Of a stretch of DNA of 64,000 bases, positions 52,795 through 62,450 are shown in pieces (position 1 is the first letter of the stretch; every line of letters starts with the position of its first letter). The stretch is from Nonomuraea endophytica (lineage in GTDB: Bacteria > Actinomycetota > Actinomycetes > Streptosporangiales > Streptosporangiaceae). A model generated the notes under the pieces. That model was given only the letters and a program-made list of their open reading frames with translations, was not told where the DNA came from and made no database searches. The DNA lies in NCBI RefSeq assembly GCF_014203235.1, contig NZ_JACHIN010000007.1, positions 1-64,000 of the forward strand, given 5' to 3'. The translations under genes were made by a program, and so were the position numbers.

Positions 52795-53715
52795 TCAGGT
52801 GATGACCGGGACGGCGGGACAGGTGCGGGTGAGGCGGGGTGACAGCTTGTCGAGGCGCTGGCCGATCAGCCTGGCGAGGCCCTCGACGGCCTGGATGCCC
52901 TGGCCCTCCCCCGGCTGCAGGTCGGTCTGCACGGCCAGCAGCAGGTCACGCCCGGGCCCGTGGATCCGGCCGTAGCTGGTCACCGCCCAGGTGTTGTGCA
53001 CGAAGGGCCGGGGAGTCCACCCGTTCTTCAGCGCCACCCGGTCCCCTGGCCGGGCCGCCGCGCTGACCCCCCACGCCTGGTCGGCCTGCACGCGGCCCAT
53101 CAGCCCGAGAATGTGCGCACGGTGCACGGCCGACAACCCCGCACCCCCCTGAACCAGCAGCCGCAACAACCGGATCCGGTCGGCCGGGCTGGTGTTGGTG
53201 CCGCCCCAGTACCGGCTGGGACCCGGGGTGGTCTCCCGCAACCCCATCCGCCGGTAGAAGTTCCCCATCCCGTAGCCGGCGCCGACCCGCCACCACAGCG
53301 CGTCGGCCGCGTGGTTGTCGCTCTCCCGGATCATCCGGGCCGCCAGGTCGCTCTCCGCGGAGCTGAGCCGCCCCCGGCGCAGCATCAAGGCGGTGAGAAT
53401 GTCCACCTTGCTGCCGCTGGCGGTGATCATGCCGCTCTCGTGCTCCCGGTACGCCAGCCGCAGCCCGCTCACGAGTTCGTGCGCACTGTAGACGATGCGT
53501 CCGGGCTGCCGGGTGACGTACCGATCGAGGTCCTTCTGAAGCCGCCCGCGCGCCGCCACCGCGCCGACCAGATCCGGGTACTCCAGCACACAGGCGGCGT
53601 TCGCCACATGCACGTGCGGCGCCATCGGCGGAGGCACCGTCCCGCACCCGGCTATGACCCCGCCCACCAGGACCGCCGTGGCAGCCGGTGACAGCCCTCG
53701 ACCGTACGATCGCAT
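52795..53715 (-). CDS. Lipoprotein serine hydrolase (class A beta-lactamase-like)
   Basis: Protein of 306 residues with a lipobox (GGVIAGC) giving an exported lipoprotein. The beta-lactamase-like fold has ITASGSKVDILT (SxxK), SDN in IRESDNHAADALWW, and a KNGW triad region in VALKNGWTPRPF. Glu166-type deacylation residue not obvious, so a peptidoglycan-related hydrolase or LppW-like protein fits better than a lactamase. ATG 53715 chosen; Met further upstream does not fit a signal peptide. Confidence 0.82.
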   Translation of the reverse strand: MRSYGRGLSPAATAVLVGGVIAGCGTVPPPMAPHVHVANAACVLEYPDLVGAVAARGRLQKDLDRYVTRQPGRIVYSAHELVSGLRLAYREHESGMITASGSKVDILTALMLRRGRLSSAESDLAARMIRESDNHAADALWWRVGAGYGMGNFYRRMGLRETTPGPSRYWGGTNTSPADRIRLLRLLVQGGAGLSAVHRAHILGLMGRVQADQAWGVSAAARPGDRVALKNGWTPRPFVHNTWAVTSYGRIHGPGRDLLLAVQTDLQPGEGQGIQAVEGLARLIGQRLDKLSPRLTRTCPAVPVIT

Positions 53716-53823
53716 GCCCGTCCCCCCGGAACACAACTTCGCCCCGGGGGTGGCGATCTTCCCATTACAGGATGATCTCTGCCCAACACCTCAACAGGTC
53801 ACACGCCCAGATATCCGGGAAAG

Positions 53824-54702
53824 TCAGGCGGCGAGGTGTTCGCGGAGGAAGGCCGCCACCTCGGCCACCGCCTGTCCCACGTACGGCTCGCGGTCGTACA
53901 GGTCCACGTGCTCCTTGGCATCCAGCCAGACCAGCTTCTTGGGCTCGTCCAGCCGCCGGTACGCCTCCTCCGCGCCTTCCGGCGAGCAGAACCGGTCGAT
54001 CACCCCGTGCACGATCAGCGCCGGTTTCGGGGACAGGAAGTCGGCGCCCATCATGTTGTCCATGGTGATCAGCTCGCAGATGCTCGCCCTGGTCACCTCG
54101 TTCTTCCAGGACGCGGCCGCGCCGCGGGAGGTCCCGTAATAGGCGAAGGGCTCGTCGCCCGGCATCGCCGCCTCGCCGTCCGTGGAAACCGCGGGCAGAT
54201 ACTCGACCGCGCCACCGAGGTCCTGACGCTCCAGCACGCCGGCGAACCCGCCCAGCGCGCCCTGATAGTCCATCCCCGTCCGCATCGAGTACGGATTGTT
54301 GTACGCCCCCGCGATCCCGGCGAAAGCCTTAACCCTGGGATCAAAAGCAGCAAATTTCAGGGCATATCCGCCGCCCAGGCAGATACCCACAGCCGCGATC
54401 CGCTCCGGATCCACCTCCGGCCGCGACCGCAGCAACGACACCGCCGCCCGCAGGTCGTGCAGCTTGCCCTGCACGTCCTCGTGCCGCCGGGGCTCGCCTC
54501 CCGACTCTCCCCAGCACCGGTGGTCGAAGGCCAGCGTGACGAAACCCTCGGCGGCCAGCCGCTCGGCGTAAAGCCCGGTCACCTGCTCACGCACCCCGGT
54601 GAAGGGGCCGGTCAGCACGACGGCCGGCCGTACCCCTGAGCCTGAGGGGATCCGCAGATCACCGGCCAGCACGATTCCGTCGGCGGAGAACTCCACTCTC
54701 AT
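53824..54702 (-). CDS. Alpha/beta hydrolase (dienelactone hydrolase-like)
   Basis: Hydrolase of 292 residues. The nucleophile motif is GICLGGGYAL, with Cys as in dienelactone hydrolase, then likely acid in VHGVIDRFCSPEGAEEAYR and His in KEHVDLYD. HHRCWGESGGEP-type (FDHRCWGESGG) oxyanion region precedes. No signal peptide. ATG 54702 is the supported start; the longer open frame upstream is not protein-like. It follows the FAD oxidase by 50 bp on the same strand, probably an accessory enzyme of the amine locus. Confidence 0.88.
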   Translation of the reverse strand: MRVEFSADGIVLAGDLRIPSGSGVRPAVVLTGPFTGVREQVTGLYAERLAAEGFVTLAFDHRCWGESGGEPRRHEDVQGKLHDLRAAVSLLRSRPEVDPERIAAVGICLGGGYALKFAAFDPRVKAFAGIAGAYNNPYSMRTGMDYQGALGGFAGVLERQDLGGAVEYLPAVSTDGEAAMPGDEPFAYYGTSRGAAASWKNEVTRASICELITMDNMMGADFLSPKPALIVHGVIDRFCSPEGAEEAYRRLDEPKKLVWLDAKEHVDLYDREPYVGQAVAEVAAFLREHLAA

Positions 54703-54752
54703 GCGCCAAGTCTGTGCGGCCGCGGACCTTGGTGTCCACGGCCGCGCGCGGC

Positions 54753-56156
54753 TCAGGAGTCGAAGCCCAGGCCCATCCGGTCGAGCGTGCGCAGCCACAG
54801 GTTGCGCTTGCCCTGGTGGAGGTCGGCGCGGGCGATCGACCACCGGGTGAACTGGATCACCCCCGACCGGACCGGCTCCGGCGGGAACGGGAACGGCTTC
54901 TCCCTGACCATCCGCAGCTCCGTCCGCTCGGTGCGCTCGCCCGACAGCAGGTCGAGCATGACGTTCGCGCCGAAGCGGGTGGCGCCCACGCCCATGCCGG
55001 TGTAGCCGACGGCGTAGGCCAGCCGGCCGCCGTGGGCCTGGCCGAAGAAGGCGGAGAAGCGGCTGCAGGTGTCGATGACGCCACCCCACCGGTGGGTGAA
55101 GCGCAGGCCGGACAGCTGCGGGAAGGTGTCGTAGAAGTGCCCGGCCAGCTTGACGAACGTCTCGTCGCGCTGGTCGTATTCGGGCTTGAGGTGGCCGCCG
55201 TTGTAGTAGACGGCGTCGTAGCCGCCCCACAGGATGCGGTTGTCGTCGCTCAGCCGGTAATAGTGGAACTGGTTGGCCGAGTCGCCGACGCCCTGCCTGT
55301 TCTCCCAGCCCACCGAGGCGAGCTGGGCGGGCGACATGGGCTCGGTCATGAGCGCGTAGTCGTAGACCGGCACCACGAAGTGCTTGAGCCGGCGCAGCAG
55401 CGGCGGGAAGACGCCGGTGCCGAGCGCGACCTTGGGCGCGGCGGCGCTGCCGTGCGGGGTGCGCAACGTGATGGTGACGCCGTCGTCGTCGAGTGCCCGG
55501 ACCGGCGAGCGCTCGTAGATCCGGACGCCGAGTTTGAGACAGGCCGCGCGCAGCCCGAAGGCCAGCTTGGCCGGGTCGAGCATGGCGCAGCCGCTGCGCT
55601 CCCACAGCCCGCCCAGGTAGGTGGGCGAGTCGACCTCGGCCCGTACCTGCTCCCGGTCCAGGGGCACGTAGTCGAGCCCGAGGTCGGAGATCAGGTCCAA
55701 GTGTTCGTTGAGGTCGTCCAGCTGCCACGGCTCGGTGGCCACGTGCAGTTCGCCGGTACGCTCGAACGAGCAGTCGATGTCGTAGCGGCGCAGCGTCGCC
55801 TCGATCTCGTCGAGGTTCTCCACGCCCATGTGCTCAAGCCGCTCGATGTCCTCGGGCCAGCGCTCCAGTCCGTTGGCCAGCCCGTGGGTGAGCGTCGCCA
55901 TGCAGAACCCGCCGTTGCGGCCGGTGGCCGCCCAGCCGATCCTGCGGCCTTCCAGCAGGACGACGTCCTGGGACGGGTCACGTTCCTTGGCCATCAGGGC
56001 CGTCCACAACCCCGAAAAGCCCCCGCCGACGACCACGAGGTCGGCGGTCGTCTGTCCGAAGAGCCGCGGCTGCGGCTCAGGTCTGGCCGGACTGTCCAGC
56101 CAGTACGGCTTGCGCTCCGCATCAGCAAGCGCCTTCAGCGGATCCACAAATCCCAC
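54753..56156 (-). CDS. FAD-dependent amine oxidase (PuuB/DadA-like)
   Basis: Flavoprotein of 467 residues of the D-amino-acid/glycine oxidase fold. The Rossmann motif is DLVVVGGGFSGLWTALMAKE at about 30-49, followed by DVVLLEGRRIGWAATGRNGG. The C-terminal half has YTGMGVGATRFGANVMLDLLSGE, typical of gamma-glutamylputrescine oxidase-like enzymes. It likely oxidises an amine or N-acylated amine to the aldehyde used by the dehydrogenase upstream in the locus. A terminator-like hairpin lies between it and the permease genes. Confidence 0.9.
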   Translation of the reverse strand: MGFVDPLKALADAERKPYWLDSPARPEPQPRLFGQTTADLVVVGGGFSGLWTALMAKERDPSQDVVLLEGRRIGWAATGRNGGFCMATLTHGLANGLERWPEDIERLEHMGVENLDEIEATLRRYDIDCSFERTGELHVATEPWQLDDLNEHLDLISDLGLDYVPLDREQVRAEVDSPTYLGGLWERSGCAMLDPAKLAFGLRAACLKLGVRIYERSPVRALDDDGVTITLRTPHGSAAAPKVALGTGVFPPLLRRLKHFVVPVYDYALMTEPMSPAQLASVGWENRQGVGDSANQFHYYRLSDDNRILWGGYDAVYYNGGHLKPEYDQRDETFVKLAGHFYDTFPQLSGLRFTHRWGGVIDTCSRFSAFFGQAHGGRLAYAVGYTGMGVGATRFGANVMLDLLSGERTERTELRMVREKPFPFPPEPVRSGVIQFTRWSIARADLHQGKRNLWLRTLDRMGLGFDS

Positions 56157-56287
56157 TTCCCTACGAAGTTAGTGTGAAATACGAAAAATTGCGGGATCGT
56201 ATGAGTGATCACGCACGGGTTCCCCCCGCCGAAATCCGATCTCGCCTCCCTGTTCTTTGTCGTCGTTCCTTAGCGTCGTATGCCAAA

Positions 56288-56309
56288 CCCCCCGCCGACC
56301 GGCGGGGGG
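56288..56309 (-). terminator. Terminator after the polyamine ABC permease genes
   Basis: CCCCCCGCCG (56288-56297) and CGGCGGGGGG (56300-56309) form a perfect GC-rich stem. On the minus strand the stem is followed by TTTGG. It lies 15 bp after the permease stop. Confidence 0.8.
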
Positions 56310-56323
56310 AAAGGTCGGAATTC

Positions 56324-57112
56324 TCAGGTACGGCGCCGCCGAGCCGCGACGAAGTTGGCCACGGCGATCAGCACGCCAACACCGAAGATCAGCGTACCCA
56401 TGACGTTAACCTGCGGCGGAATGCCGGTCTTCACCGACCCGACGATCCACAGCGGGAACGTGATGGTGGAGCCGTTGACGAAGCTCGTCACCACGTAGTC
56501 GTCGACCGACAGCGCGAAGGCCAGCATCGCCCCCGCCGCGACACCCGGCATGATCGCCGGAAGCGTCACCTGACGGAAGGTGCCCCACGCCGAGGCGCCC
56601 AGGTCCCTGGCCGCCTCCTCCAGCGAGGGGTCGAGCGTGACCACCCTGGCCCGCACGGTCACCGTCACGAACGACAGCGAGAACAGCACGTGCGCGATGA
56701 TGATCGTGAACGAGTCGCGCGGCATGTTCGCCGAGACGAACAGCGACAGCAGCGACGAGCCCATGACCAGCTCCGGCGTCGAGATCGCGACGAAGACCAG
56801 GAAGTTGGTGATGCCCTTGCCCCGGAACCGGAAACGGCCCAGCGCGAGACCCAGCATCGTGCCGATGACCGCGGTCACCAGAGTGCTCGCGACCGCGATC
56901 ACCAGCGAGTTGATCAGCGCGGTAGACAGGTCCGAGATCGAGAAGAGCTCCTGGTACCAGCGCAGCGTGAAGCCCTGCCAGCTGGTGTTGGACTTGCTCT
57001 TCTTGTCGTTGAACCCGAAGAGGATCATCACGGCGATCGGCGCGGACAGCCAGACGATGATCAGCCAGGTGTAGAGGTGGAGGACGCGGTCGCCCAGACG
57101 GTTCCTTTTCAT
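56324..57112 (-). CDS. potC: Spermidine/putrescine ABC transporter permease (PotC-like)
   Basis: Permease of 262 residues with six membrane helices and the EAA loop (EEAARDLGASAWGTFRQVTLPAIMPG). It matches PotC, one of two permeases of polyamine importers. ATG 57112 overlaps the PotB-like stop by 4 bp. Last gene before the terminator. The symbol is by family resemblance. Confidence 0.93.
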   Translation of the reverse strand: MKRNRLGDRVLHLYTWLIIVWLSAPIAVMILFGFNDKKSKSNTSWQGFTLRWYQELFSISDLSTALINSLVIAVASTLVTAVIGTMLGLALGRFRFRGKGITNFLVFVAISTPELVMGSSLLSLFVSANMPRDSFTIIIAHVLFSLSFVTVTVRARVVTLDPSLEEAARDLGASAWGTFRQVTLPAIMPGVAAGAMLAFALSVDDYVVTSFVNGSTITFPLWIVGSVKTGIPPQVNVMGTLIFGVGVLIAVANFVAARRRRT

Positions 57113-57966
57113 CGGTTGGCCGCCGCTTCCAGAACGTTCTCCGTGCCCAGCGCCTTGGCGTAGATGAAGATGCCCACCAGCAGCACCGCCATCAGCGTGA
57201 ACGACAGCGCTGACGCCGACGGGTAGGCCAGGTTCGTCAGGTACTCGGTCTGGATGACGTTGCCGATCATCGTGTTCGAGGTGCCGCCGAGGATCTGGGC
57301 GTTGACCGGGTCGGCCGTGGCGGGCACGAACGTCATCAGCACCCCGGCGAACACACCGGGCAGCGACAGCGGCAGCACCACCCTGCGGAAGGCGGCCAGG
57401 CGGGTCGCGTACAGGTCCTGGGCCGCCTCGATCACGCGCGGATCCACGCGCTCCAGCGCGACGTAGATCGGCAGGATCATGAACGGCAGCCAGTTGTACG
57501 TCAGCCCCGCCACCACCGAGAAGGTCGTGGCCAGCACGTGGAAACCGGCGGGCAGCAGCCCCCAGCCCTTCAGCGTGCCGAGCAGGATGCCGTCGTCGGC
57601 CAGCAGGAAACCCCACGAGATCGTGCGCAGCACGAACGAGACGAAGAACGGCAGCAGGAGCAGGAACAGGTAGGTGGACTTACGCGCACCGCCCTTGAAG
57701 GCGATGAAGTACGCCACCGGGTAGCCGATCACCAGCATCGCCACGGTGGCCATGGCCCCGTAGGCGAACGAGCGGGCCAGCTGGGTGCTGTAGCGGCTCA
57801 GGGCGTCGGTGTAGTTGGAGAAGGCGAAGGTCTGGACGAAGCCGTCGATGTTGTTGCCGGTGGTCGTCGAGACCGAGGCCATCGCCGCCAGCGGCACGAC
57901 CAGGAAGATTCCCAGCCACAGCCAGCTCGGCAGGGCGAGCAGGTAGGGGGTAAGCCGGCCTTTCAC
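57109..57966 (-). CDS. potB: Spermidine/putrescine ABC transporter permease (PotB-like)
   Basis: Permease of 285 residues with six membrane helices. The EAA loop reads EAAQDLYATRLAAFRRVVLPLSLPG. It is the PotB partner of the PotC-like protein, with a 4 bp overlap, and follows the binding-protein gene by 2 bp. Located in the cytoplasmic membrane. Confidence 0.93.
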   Translation of the reverse strand: MKGRLTPYLLALPSWLWLGIFLVVPLAAMASVSTTTGNNIDGFVQTFAFSNYTDALSRYSTQLARSFAYGAMATVAMLVIGYPVAYFIAFKGGARKSTYLFLLLLPFFVSFVLRTISWGFLLADDGILLGTLKGWGLLPAGFHVLATTFSVVAGLTYNWLPFMILPIYVALERVDPRVIEAAQDLYATRLAAFRRVVLPLSLPGVFAGVLMTFVPATADPVNAQILGGTSNTMIGNVIQTEYLTNLAYPSASALSFTLMAVLLVGIFIYAKALGTENVLEAAANR

Positions 57967-57968
57967 GG

Positions 57969-59198
57969 CTAGGCCTGGGTGACGGTCTGGAAGATGCGGT
58001 TGAACACCTGCTCGGTCTTGGTGGTGAGCTGGGTGTAGCCGCGCAGCTTGGCGTAGTCGGCCTCGGTCGGGAAGATCAGCGGGCTGTTGACCAGCGTCTC
58101 CAGATCCGTCTTCTCCTTGCCCTGCAGCGTCGCCACCTTCTCCTTGAGGATGTCGTGCGCCGCGGGGACCGGGGTGACGAACTGGATGAACTCCTCCAGC
58201 TCGGCGGCGATCTCCGGCTTGTAGAACCAGTCCATCAGCGTGATCGCGTCGATCGGGTTGGCCGCGCCCTTGGGAATGAGCATGTTGTCGGTCCAGATCG
58301 TGCCGCCCTCCCCCGGCACCACGAACTTGACCGGCTCACCCGCGAGCTGGCGCTGGAACACATCGCCCGACCAGGCCATCGTCAGCCACACGTCACCCTT
58401 GGAGACGGCGTCGATGTAGTCCTGGTCGTAGTACTTGCGCACCAGCCCGGCGTCGCGCTGCTCCTTGAGCTTGGCGCCGGCCTTCTCCCAGTCGGCCTGC
58501 GTCGACTTCTCCGGGTCGATGCCCAGCGCGAACATGCCGAAGTTGCCGATCTCCTGGGCGTCGCGCATCATCCCGACGCGGCCCTTGTACTTGGGATCGA
58601 ACAACGCGTTGATGCTGGTGATGTCGTCCTTGACGTACTTGGTGTTGTATGCGATCCCCGTGATGCCCGAGGTGTAGGGCACGGTGTAGACGTTGCCCGG
58701 GTCGTAGGAGCGGTCCTTGTACTTGGCGCCCGCGTTGGCGTTGAAGTTCGGCAGCTTCGCCTGGTCCAGCTGGACCACGTAGCCCAGCTCGATCATGTGC
58801 TGGAGCTGGATGCCGTTCGTCATGACCACGATGTCGTAGCCGAGCGACTGGCCCGCCCTGAGCACCGGGTCCACCTTGCCGAAGAAGGAGGCGTTCTCGT
58901 CGATGACCTCTTTGTACTCGTAAGAGATACCGGTCGCCTTCTTGAACTCCTCCAGCGGCTTCTTGTCCTCGGGCATGTACTCGGGCCAGTTGGCGAAGAC
59001 GACCTTGCCGGTCTTCTTCTGCTTGGCCCAATAGTCCTGGACCGCGTCCGGCTTGGCCGGAGTCTGCTTCTGACCCTGCACACCGCAGGCGGCCAGCATC
59101 AGTCCGGTGGCCGAGAGCCCGGCGAGCCGCAACGCTTCACGCCGGGTGCGGTTCTGCGTCATCCCACGCAGAAGGGCTATCTTGTTCACGGGGTCCAT
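57969..59198 (-). CDS. potD: Spermidine/putrescine ABC transporter substrate-binding lipoprotein (PotD-like)
   Basis: Binding protein of 409 residues. The N-terminus has twin arginine RTRREALRLAGLSATGLMLAAC, so it is probably a Tat-exported lipoprotein with the lipobox LAAC. The mature domain is PotD-like (VVFANWPEYMP, GYDIVVMTNGIQLQHM, AWSGDVFQRQLAG, and the tail ...LIFPTEADY). ATG 59198 has AAGG at good spacing. It binds polyamines outside the membrane. It lies between the ATPase (5 bp gap) and the permease genes. Confidence 0.94.
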   Translation of the reverse strand: MDPVNKIALLRGMTQNRTRREALRLAGLSATGLMLAACGVQGQKQTPAKPDAVQDYWAKQKKTGKVVFANWPEYMPEDKKPLEEFKKATGISYEYKEVIDENASFFGKVDPVLRAGQSLGYDIVVMTNGIQLQHMIELGYVVQLDQAKLPNFNANAGAKYKDRSYDPGNVYTVPYTSGITGIAYNTKYVKDDITSINALFDPKYKGRVGMMRDAQEIGNFGMFALGIDPEKSTQADWEKAGAKLKEQRDAGLVRKYYDQDYIDAVSKGDVWLTMAWSGDVFQRQLAGEPVKFVVPGEGGTIWTDNMLIPKGAANPIDAITLMDWFYKPEIAAELEEFIQFVTPVPAAHDILKEKVATLQGKEKTDLETLVNSPLIFPTEADYAKLRGYTQLTTKTEQVFNRIFQTVTQA

Positions 59199-59203
59199 GG
59201 CCT

Positions 59204-60262
59204 TCAACTTCCAATCACATATGAGTGCTGCGGCTGCCACGACAGCCAGACCGAGTCACCCCGCTCGGCCGTGGTAGTGGAGTCGTGCGCGTTTTGCTGG
59301 AATACCGTGACCTCGGCCCCGTCGGCGAGGGCCACGGCGTAACTGTTGTAAGTACCGAGGTAGACCACCTCGGCGACCGTGCCCGGCACCGCGCTGACCT
59401 GGCCGTTCGGCTCCGCGGTGTCGATGGTGATCTTCTCCGGGCGTACGGTGACCGAAACGTCCCCGTCCTGGCCTGGTACCAGGACCCGGCCACCGCCGAT
59501 GGGCAGCACGCCGGCGGCAGCCGTACCGGCGAGAAGGTTGGATGTGCCGATGAAGCCGGCGACGAACTGCGTCGCCGGGCGCTCATAGATCTCCCGAGGG
59601 CCGGCGAGCTGCTCCACAAGGCCGTCGTTCATGACGGCGATGCGGTCGCTCATCGTCAGCGCCTCGTTCTGGTCGTGCGTGACGTAGACGAAGGTGATGC
59701 CCACCTCACGCTGGATGCGCTTGAGCTCGATCTGCATCGCCTGGCGCAGCTTCAGGTCGAGCGCGCCCAGCGGTTCGTCGAGCAGGAGCGCGCGCGGGCG
59801 GTTGACCAGTGCCCTGGCCAGCGCCACCCGCTGCTGCTGGCCACCGGACATCTCCCGGGGGCGGCGCTTCTCGCGGCCGGTCAGGTCGACGATCTCCAGC
59901 ATCTCGGTCACCCGCTGCCGGATCTCGGCCTGGGCGACACCCCTCTGCTTGAGTCCGAAGGCCACGTTGTCCCACACGTTCATGTGCGGGAACAGCGCGT
60001 AGGACTGGAAGACCATGTTCACATCGCGCTTGTTGGGCGGGACGTTGGTGACGTCCTTCCCGAGCAGCTTGACCACGCCCCTCGAAGGCTCCTCGAAGCC
60101 CGCGATCATGCGCATGGTCGTGGTCTTGCCGCAACCGGAGGGGCCGAGGAGGGAGAAGAACTCCCCCTCGGCGATCTCCAGCGTGACGCCCTTCACAGCC
60201 TGGACGACCTCGCCGTGCGACTGGTATTCCTTGACGACGTCATCGAGCTGGATCGCGTGCAT
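59204..60262 (-). CDS. potA: Spermidine/putrescine ABC transporter ATP-binding protein (PotA-like)
   Basis: ATPase of 352 residues: Walker [10 protein letters not shown] at about 39-47, signature [14 protein letters not shown], Walker [14 protein letters not shown], then a TOBE-type C-terminal domain ([25 protein letters not shown]). It drives the PotBC importer. The preceding aldehyde dehydrogenase stop is adjacent, with no gap, so the genes are surely co-transcribed. Confidence 0.95.
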   Translation of the reverse strand: MHAIQLDDVVKEYQSHGEVVQAVKGVTLEIAEGEFFSLLGPSGCGKTTTMRMIAGFEEPSRGVVKLLGKDVTNVPPNKRDVNMVFQSYALFPHMNVWDNVAFGLKQRGVAQAEIRQRVTEMLEIVDLTGREKRRPREMSGGQQQRVALARALVNRPRALLLDEPLGALDLKLRQAMQIELKRIQREVGITFVYVTHDQNEALTMSDRIAVMNDGLVEQLAGPREIYERPATQFVAGFIGTSNLLAGTAAAGVLPIGGGRVLVPGQDGDVSVTVRPEKITIDTAEPNGQVSAVPGTVAEVVYLGTYNSYAVALADGAEVTVFQQNAHDSTTTAERGDSVWLSWQPQHSYVIGS

Positions 60263-61696
60263 CTAGTCTCCGATGTAGTGCATGACGTGCTTGACGCGCG
60301 TGTAGTCGTGAAGACCGAAGACCGACAGGTCCTTGCCGTAGCCGGAGTGCTTGAAGCCGCCGTGCGGCATCTCGCTCACGAACGGGATGTGCGTGTTGAC
60401 CCACACCACGCCGAACTCGAGCCTGTTCGACATCCGCATCGCGCGGCCGTGGTCGGAGGTCCAGACGGAGCCCGACAGGCCGTAGCGCACGTCGTTGGCC
60501 TTGGCCAGCGCGTCCGCCTCGTCGGTGAACGTCTGGACGGTGATGACCGGGCCGAAGACCTCGTTCTGCACCATCTCGTCGTCCTGCTTGAGGCCGTCGA
60601 CGATGGTCGGAGCGAAGAAGTAGCCCTTGTCGCCCACGCGGTGGCCGCCGGTCAGGACCGTGGCGTGCGACGGGGCCCGCTCTATGAAGCCCTGGACCCT
60701 GGTCAGTTGGTTCTCGTTGTTCAGCGGGCCGTACAGGGCGTCCTCGTTGGACAGGTCGCCGGTGACCGTACCGGCGGCCGCCGCGGTGAGGGCGGCCACG
60801 AACTCGTCGTGCACGCTCTCGTGGACCAGCACGCGGCAGGCGGCGGTGCAGTCCTGGCCGGCGTTGTAGAGCCCGGCGGTGGCGATGGACTCGGCGGCGG
60901 TCTTGAGGTCCTTGACGTCCTCGAAGACCACGACCGGGGCCTTGCCGCCCAGCTCCAGGTGGACCCGCTTGAGGTCGTCGGCGGCGGTCTTGGCGACGGC
61001 CATGCCCGCGCCGACCGAGCCGGTGATCGCCACCATGGAGGCGGTCGGGTGGCCCACGACCAGCGCGCCGGTCTCCCGGTCGCCGGTGACGACGTTGAAG
61101 ACGCCGGGCGGCAGCACGCTGCCGATGATCTCGGCGAGTTTGACGGTGGAAACGGGCGTCGTGTCCGACGGCTTGAGCACGATGGTGTTTCCGGCGGCCA
61201 GCGCCGGGGCGATCTTCCAGACCGCCATCATCATCGGGTAGTTCCAGGGCGTGACCTGGCCGATGACGCCGATCGGCTCGTGCCTGATGACGCTGGTGTG
61301 CTCGGCGAGGAACTCACCGGCCGTCGGGCCCTCAAGGGTCCTGGCCGCACCGGCGAAGAACCGGAAGTGGTCGGCCGCGACCGGAGTCTCGTCCTCGGCC
61401 ATGCGGGCGCGGGGCTTGCCGGTGTTGAGGCACTCAGCCTCGTTGATCTCATCGGCCCTCGCCTCGATCGCCTCGGCGACCTTGAGCAGGAGATTGGCCC
61501 GCTCTCCCGGCGTGGTCTGACCCCACGACTCGAACGCGGCAGCCGCGGCGGCGTAGGCGGCATCGACATCCTCTGGGCCGGAGATCGGAGCCTGAAGATA
61601 GGCTTCGCCGGTACAGGGATCGATGACATCGGAGAATCGGCCGCTCTTGGCGTCCACGAACTCATTGTTGATGAAGTTCTGCAGACGGCTGGTCAA
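60263..61696 (-). CDS. Gamma-aminobutyraldehyde dehydrogenase (aldehyde dehydrogenase family)
   Basis: NAD-dependent aldehyde dehydrogenase of 477 residues. Catalytic Cys in NAGQDCTAACRV, catalytic Glu in LELGGKAPVVVF, cofactor region TPWNYPMMMAVWKIAPALAAGNTIVLKPSDTTP (seen in parts). The closest match in memory is aminobutyraldehyde dehydrogenase (PatD/PrR), which makes GABA from 4-aminobutanal. TTG 61696 is chosen because AGGAGGT lies 6 bp upstream; an upstream ATG gives an N-terminus unlike the family. First gene of the polyamine operon, divergent from the Lrp regulator. Confidence 0.9.
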   Translation of the reverse strand: MTSRLQNFINNEFVDAKSGRFSDVIDPCTGEAYLQAPISGPEDVDAAYAAAAAAFESWGQTTPGERANLLLKVAEAIEARADEINEAECLNTGKPRARMAEDETPVAADHFRFFAGAARTLEGPTAGEFLAEHTSVIRHEPIGVIGQVTPWNYPMMMAVWKIAPALAAGNTIVLKPSDTTPVSTVKLAEIIGSVLPPGVFNVVTGDRETGALVVGHPTASMVAITGSVGAGMAVAKTAADDLKRVHLELGGKAPVVVFEDVKDLKTAAESIATAGLYNAGQDCTAACRVLVHESVHDEFVAALTAAAAGTVTGDLSNEDALYGPLNNENQLTRVQGFIERAPSHATVLTGGHRVGDKGYFFAPTIVDGLKQDDEMVQNEVFGPVITVQTFTDEADALAKANDVRYGLSGSVWTSDHGRAMRMSNRLEFGVVWVNTHIPFVSEMPHGGFKHSGYGKDLSVFGLHDYTRVKHVMHYIGD

Positions 61697-61784
61697 CTTG
61701 TGACCTCCTGGTGAACGTGGCTGAGATGCCGCGACTCTGACAGAGTAACCGCATCTAGACAAGGGATTCCGAAGCAAAGGATAC

Positions 61785-61802
61785 CGAATTGCTACGAATT
61801 CG
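61785..61802. promoter_or_regulatory. Inverted repeat in the divergent polyamine promoter region
   Basis: CGAATT (61785-61790) and AATTCG (61797-61802) flank a 6-bp spacer. TTGACA at 61804-61809 (plus strand) may be the -35 of the Lrp-type gene, though the -10 is weak. The repeat is a good candidate operator for the Lrp-type protein encoded to the right. Confidence 0.4.
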
Positions 61803-61899
61803 CTTGACAGGACCGCCAGAACTGACAGCATGTCGCACCAGGACGGCAAGCTAGCGGGAATGCACCCGTAACGCCGGACTGGTAGGAGGATTCCCCGCG

Positions 61900-62394
61900 A
61901 TGACGACCCCGCCCCGCGTACGCCGAAGCAACGACACCGCTTCCGGGCCGGTCGTGCTCGACGATCTGTCGAAGCAGATCATCGAGCAGTTGCAGAACGA
62001 CGGGCGGATGCCGTACGCCGCCATCGGCAAGGCGGTGGGCCTGTCCGAGGCCGCCGTCCGCCAGCGCGTGCAGCGACTGCAGGACGCGGGGGTGATGCAG
62101 ATCGTCGCGGTCACGGACCCGCTGACGCTCGGCTTCCCCCGCCAGGCCATGATCGGCGTCAACTGCGAAGGCGACCTGGAACTCGTGGCCGACGAGCTAT
62201 CCGCGATCGACGAGATCGACTACGTGGTGCTGACGGCGGGCAGCTTCGACGTGATCGTCGAGGTGGTCTGCGAGGGCGACTCCCACCTGCTGGAGATCCT
62301 CAGCAAGATCCGCGCCATCCCCGCGGTCCGCGCCACCGAGTCCTTCGTTTACCTGAAGCTCCGAAAGCAGACGTACTCCTGGGGTACCAGGTAA
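61900..62394 (+). CDS. Lrp/AsnC family transcriptional regulator of the polyamine locus
   Basis: Regulator of 164 residues. N-terminal helix-turn-helix LDDLSKQIIEQLQNDGRMPYAAIGKAVGLSEAAVRQRVQRL in parts at about 18-65, then a RAM ligand domain (VVLTAGSFDVIVEVVCEGD). ATG 61900 has AGGAGG at 7-9 bp. Divergent from the aminobutyraldehyde dehydrogenase operon, which it probably controls in response to an amine or amino acid. Confidence 0.92.
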   Translation: MTTPPRVRRSNDTASGPVVLDDLSKQIIEQLQNDGRMPYAAIGKAVGLSEAAVRQRVQRLQDAGVMQIVAVTDPLTLGFPRQAMIGVNCEGDLELVADELSAIDEIDYVVLTAGSFDVIVEVVCEGDSHLLEILSKIRAIPAVRATESFVYLKLRKQTYSWGTR

Positions 62395-62450
62395 GGGGAC
62401 ATTCCAGACACGCAGAGTATCTGACCGACTCCTTATCGTAGCTTTACCTC

